Source: Chalara sp. BL73 (Eukaryota > Ascomycota > Leotiomycetes > Helotiales). Taken from it: a stretch of 64,000 bases of DNA. Made by a program: the position numbers and the translations under genes. The notes under the pieces were generated by a model. It was given only the letters and a program-made list of their open reading frames with translations. It searched no databases and had not been told where the DNA came from. The stretch is taken from NCBI GenBank assembly GCA_918026815.1, contig CAKJVC010000017.1, positions 124,001-188,000 on the forward strand. Direction: 5' to 3'. This document shows, one piece after another, positions 60,021 through 64,000 of the stretch (positions within the stretch are counted from its first letter, which is position 1; the number at the start of each line of letters is the position of its first letter).

Positions 60021-61219
60021 GATGAGGGATTGTGTGTTTTGTTGATTTGAAGAACAATTTGAATACGAGTGAGTAGATGTATTTTGAAGTTTTGCTCTTA
60101 GGGTGCTGTGCTGAGGTTTTATAATAAGATGTCTGGGGACTGTGTACGACCAAAACCACCGACTTCCGTTAGCAGGCAACACGACATGATTGTCCCACAA
60201 CAGGAGCATTGCATTAGCAGCTGCTTGAATTGAGTTTCATCTATAAGATCTTTTTCGTGTCAAATGACCTGCCGACAAGAACTGTTTAAGCACGTGGCGG
60301 GTTAATGTTTGTAATGGTTAATGCAGCTATACGCACTTTCTTAAAGCGTATACTCTGGCGACTATCGCATCGCTCATTACAATTTCTAGAGCGACTCTTC
60401 GCAATTCAAGCCATAATAAGCAGCTGACTTATGCACTTCTTGAATGGCTTTATATATTGATTGGCCAATGATAATATTATACATGTTGTTCTCTCGTAAC
60501 TAGTCTCCTCGCAACTAAGACTTATAAAAGAAATCGTCTCGAGAAAATAGGAATACGCCGCATATCATCCTCCCGTGCCTACCCTGCTCGCAACAAAGAC
60601 CTATTATAGAAGTTTCCTCAAAGTAATATGTAACCCCCGCATCTGTTTACAAGGATGAAGAATAATACAGTTATATCGTTTGCCTAGAATGCTACGCCAG
60701 CACGGGCTACAATACATCGCAGTTAGAAATTTGTGTCTCATCAACCAATTACGTTGTCAAATATACTGGTATTACTATTGTCTTCTCTTGTGACCAAATG
60801 CAAGTCTTAAATGTGAAGTGGTAATGGCTAGCGGTACATCCTCGGTAACATGTCTGGCTATATAAATTCGAATCCGTGAGAGGAAGGTATGTATGAACAA
60901 CTTCAAAAAAAAAGGGGTTTTGATTGGTTGTAATCAATGATTGAATTACCTGGTCCGGCCAAATCGGTGCCTTCAACGAGAATATGTACTTAATATTTAT
61001 AGCTTAAAATAGAATAAGTCCCTCAGGGGTTCAGATCTATATAGCCACACGCTGTACGTACCAATACTCCGAGAAAGTCCAAAGTCCGAGGTTTTAGCTG
61101 CTGCACGAGTTCCTCAGCTCTCTCTTTATTAGCCATGTTCGCACACTCCAGGAATTACTTCTAGGCTGACTTGACTTTGAAGAAATACACCTTATAAATC
61201 AAAAGATAATTATCACGCA
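60021..61219. other. Divergent intergenic region
   Basis: About 1.2 kb separating the peptide gene (-) and the UstYa-like gene (+). No gene is supported; it may contain both promoters. Confidence 0.4.
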
Positions 61220-62170
61220 ATGTATTACTCACCTTCAGAGTCTGAATCTTTTCTTGAAAAACCATCCACAAGAGTAAAGAGCAGAAGAAGCTTTGAGAAG
61301 CTGCCTCTAATCGGATGGTTAATTGCGCTCATTCTTTTCGCAATACTTGTATATTCGAACATATTTCCAGCAAAACCGACAGATCTAGATTGCACAAGAC
61401 AGCTCAATACCTGGTGTAAGTCCTAAAAGAAAAGCACGCAGGTTTACTCGTTATAATCGGGCCTAATTAGTATATAAACAACAAGAAGATTGGCTAATAC
61501 ATTCATAGCTCCGTTTCTCGATTCACACGACCTAGTTTACGAAGAGGTCCAATTCTCAATCGATTTCTATCAACCTTCTCCATATAAAGGCCGACCAACA
61601 CCGGAACTAGAGCTTGCATGGGCTGCTCTCTGGGATTTCCCCGCCATCAATATACCTCTCAACACACTTCCTTCTTTGAACAAGTCCACATCCGACGAGT
61701 GGTATTTAACAGAAGAGGGTGGCGTGCTTGCCGGTCTTGAAACCTCCCATAACCTCCACTGTCTGGACATCATAAGACAGTACACGTGGAGGGATAAATA
61801 TAATTACACTAATAATGAGAGCTTCCAAGGTGGTGACGCATTCGTTCGGGAGGTAAACTAAACCCCTACACATCTCTCAACCTCCGATACACCTGTACAA
61901 ACCAAGTAAAAGATGAAGAGAAGGACGCTGACCAAAAGGCAGCACATCGACCATTGTATAGAAGCCCTTAGAATTAGGTTGATGTGCCTCGCTGACACAA
62001 CACCTTTCCTGCACCGTCTTGAACCACGCGCCGAATCAGGCAAGACGCCAGATTTCAACACGCAGCACCGTTGTATAAATTACGAGGCAATACAAAACTG
62101 GGTTTGGGAGCATAGGGCCAAAGGTGCTCCAGGCCAAGTATCGAACGCATCGACAATACGCCAGATATGA
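61220..62170 (+). CDS. UstYa-like oxidase (DUF3328)
   Basis: Type II membrane-anchored oxidase-like protein of about 265 residues. The exons are 61220-61415, 61509-61852 and 61913-62170, and all junctions are in frame. The N-terminal tail is followed by one transmembrane helix (LPLIGWLIALILFAILVYSN), then WSPFLDSHDLVYEEVQF and SPYKGRPTPELELAWAALW. Both diagnostic HxxHC motifs are present: ETSHNLHCLDIIRQYTW in exon 2 and RQHIDHCIEALRIRLMCLAD in exon 3. UstYa/UstYb relatives catalyse oxidative cyclisation or chlorination in fungal peptide pathways (ustiloxins, dikaritins, cyclochlorotine). It appears intact. It adjoins a small secreted peptide gene and an MFS transporter fragment. The substrate is unknown. 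Confidence 0.88.
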
Positions 62171-62860
62171 TCATTCTTATATAAAAATAGAAGATAGATT
62201 GAGATTGAAATCAAAAACGTTTTCCAAGCCATAACGCCGAACATTTGATTTTAAACTATTTTTTCCGTTATTGTGTGAGTCCTTAAAGTTACGGAGTAGT
62301 GCCCCCTTACTAGCGTGGCTTCTTGGCGCCACACAAGGGGATAAGAGTAATCGTTCGAGCAAGCCCCCAATCACCAAGTGCTAAAAGTCGGTCACGGATT
62401 CGCTATGACCGAACGGCGTCCCGGTAGTTCGGATGCAGGATTATTACGAGTATGTCCCTTGGGGTGCATAGTAGGAACAAAGAATCAAGAATTGAGAATT
62501 GACAAACCTTGGGGTCTGACCAATAAGCGCAAAAGAGTTGTGACTTTGAGAATGAGACAACATCAAAAGACTATGAAATCTAATGTTAATATAGTGCAAT
62601 TATGGGTATGTGGTGTTTATTGGATTATAACTCGTGAGATTAGTATTAACATTTGTCTTATGAGATTTGTATAACATTCATTATATAGCACTTCAATAAA
62701 ATTAAGTTGTCTGGCGGGGCGGATACTACGACGGATTGACGGTTACTCTTCGTGTTTCAAAAACCTCGTCCAGGAAGCTGCATGCCTTCATGTTCACCAG
62801 GCCAAAAGCACAACCTCTATATACCGGAATACTGGTGTGGAACCGATGGTTCCGATATAA
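62171..62860. other. Intergenic or lost 5' part of the transporter
   Basis: No transporter-like helices can be read here, although the MFS gene downstream should begin within it. The open frame at 62378-62674 has no membrane features. Confidence 0.4.
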
Positions 62861-62869
62861 CCAGGTTTG

Positions 62870-64000
62870 ACTGTAGTATCTCTTCAAAAGCGGCCTATGG
62901 TTTTCGGTGCCTTGGGTGGGATGTGGGGATTAGCCTCAATAGCTGGTAATGTGCCCAAGTCTTTCTAGAAATTTTCTGGTCGATAAGGCTAATCCACCTG
63001 AAGGTCCACTGCTAGGGGGTGCATTTACCCAGCACGTATCATGGCGATGGTGCTTTTATATAAAGTAATTATGCAGATACCTTTATCGTTACTGCCATGC
63101 TAAATTCTGTAGTCTACCAGTCGGGGCTGTTAGTATCATTGTGGTCCTTTTTGTTCTCCATATTCCTCGGAATCCCAAAGATTCTGAGAAAAGCTATCTA
63201 GACCGTGTCAAGGAATTGGACCTCATCGGTGTATCGATTCTTATTCCTGGTGTTATTTGCCTTCTCCTTGCTCTCCAGTGGGGCGGGAACGCGTACCCTT
63301 GGAGCAATTCGCGCGTTATTGGCCTCTTTGTCAGCTCTGGGCTGCTGCTCATCCTCTTCGTCTATAGTCAGCTCCGATTAGGTGACAAGGCAACGCTGCC
63401 TCCCCGTATATTCAAACAACACACAGTACTAGGGGTAACTGGCTTCGTTTTCTTTCTCGGCTGCACCCTTTTTGTTTTAATGTACTATCTGCCACTTTAC
63501 CTTCAGGCGGTCAAAGGTTCTTCTCCAACTAGGTCTGGCATTCAGATCCTCCCTTTTATGCTTTCCTCCGTCCTCACCTCCATTCTTGCTGGTGTGTATG
63601 TTACATTGCTAGGATACTATACGCCACTGATCATCGGCGCCACCGCCCTCATGACTATTGGTGCCGGCCAGGTAACGACCTTTGATATCGATACTGTCTT
63701 TAGTAAATGGTTCGGATACCAGATAATAGTCGGCCTTGGCTGCGGGGTGGGCTTCAATATTCCACTAGTCGCTATCCAAACTGTACTCTCAATGGAAGAC
63801 ATCCCTATTGGGACTGTTTCTGTTATGTTTTTCCAGACTCTCGGTGGGGCGCTGTTCCTTGCCGTAGGGCAAGCTGTTTTCCAGAATGGTCTGATTGATG
63901 GGTTAAAAAAATATGCACCTGAGTTGGACCCAAAGTTAATGGTGAATACCGGAGCAACAGCAATCAGGGGAGTTCTGGAACAGACAGGTCAAGAGGATCT
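62870..64000 (+). pseudogene. MFS drug transporter (DHA2/14-TM type), 5' part missing, runs off the edge
   Basis: The readable part starts at about helix 5: LQKRPMVFGALGGMWGLASI, then across an intron (about 62948-62998) [20 protein letters not shown], the signature of 14-TM drug/H+ antiporters. After another intron comes LPVGAVSIIVVLFVLHIPRN. The frame then stays open through LDLIGVSILIPGVICLLLAL and RIFKQHTVLGVTGFVFFLGC to ATAIRGVLEQTGQED at the window edge. Helices 1-4 and an initiating ATG could not be found between 62171 and 62870, so the gene is probably 5'-truncated. An unusual long 5' intron or a rearranged start is the alternative. If intact, it would export a metabolite. Confidence 0.6.

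Noticed and set aside
60840..60890. TTCGAATCC word resembling a tRNA T-arm
   Set aside because: No matching acceptor stem or box A at a suitable distance.

Overview
The window reads as nuclear DNA of a filamentous ascomycete (Pezizomycotina). The genes are split by short (about 50-90 nt) GT-AG introns with CTAAC/CTGAC-type branch points. They include families typical of that group: a Zn2Cys6 regulator with a fungal transcription-factor domain, a UstYa-like (DUF3328) oxidase, a Dal5-type transporter, a CorA-like membrane protein and LovC-like enoyl reductases. The species cannot be resolved by eye. No conserved housekeeping block is visible; the window looks like an accessory or subterminal region where working genes alternate with decayed ones.

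Layout. 0.8-2.6 kb: CorA-like protein (-). 4.2-6.7 kb: amino-acid permease (+). 6.7-9.8 kb: gene-poor AT-rich DNA. 9.85-11.8 kb: MFS allantoate-permease-like transporter (+). 12.5-15.2 kb: an AT-rich repeat patch, a broken Ser/Pro/Gln-rich C2H2-like gene (-) and a broken dynamin-like gene (+). 16.1-18.4 kb: secreted carboxylesterase (+). 18.6-19.5 kb: P450 relic abutting a solo LTR. 20.8-22.1 kb: AIF/FSP1-like FAD oxidoreductase (-). 24.6-27.2 kb: a possible P450 relic, then a CocE/NonD (S15) hydrolase pseudogene. 27.6-32.1 kb: Zn2Cys6 regulator plus FAD monooxygenase (both +). 34.6-39.0 kb: a head-to-head pair of coiled-coil genes, one with a mid-protein hydrophobic hairpin like alpha-helical pore formers. 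41.9-49.6 kb: SDR, GRE2-like reductase, NmrA-like reductase, enoyl-reductase-like MDR and a SnoaL-like secreted protein. 50.0-52.3 kb: SF1 helicase pseudogene. 54.6-56.9 kb: secreted HExxH protease-like protein with a Ser/Thr/Pro-rich linker. 58.0-62.2 kb: second enoyl-reductase-like MDR (-), a 55-residue secreted peptide gene (-) and a UstYa-like oxidase (+). 62.9-64.0 kb: MFS drug transporter lacking its 5' part and running off the right edge.

How it may fit together (inference). The regulator and FAD monooxygenase look like a regulator-target pair, with repeated CCG-containing motifs between them. The reductases from 41.9 kb, the second MDR, the UstYa-like oxidase and the MFS transporter resemble tailoring and export genes of a secondary-metabolite region, but no PKS, NRPS or terpene synthase is present. 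The UstYa-like gene near a tiny secreted-peptide gene raises the possibility of a ribosomal-peptide (dikaritin-type) pathway. The divergent coiled-coil pair is the strongest candidate for a little-described system. Decay by frameshifts, stops and deletions is obvious in at least six genes, and many of the visible changes are C-to-T or G-to-A, as expected from repeat-induced point mutation or AT-biased drift.
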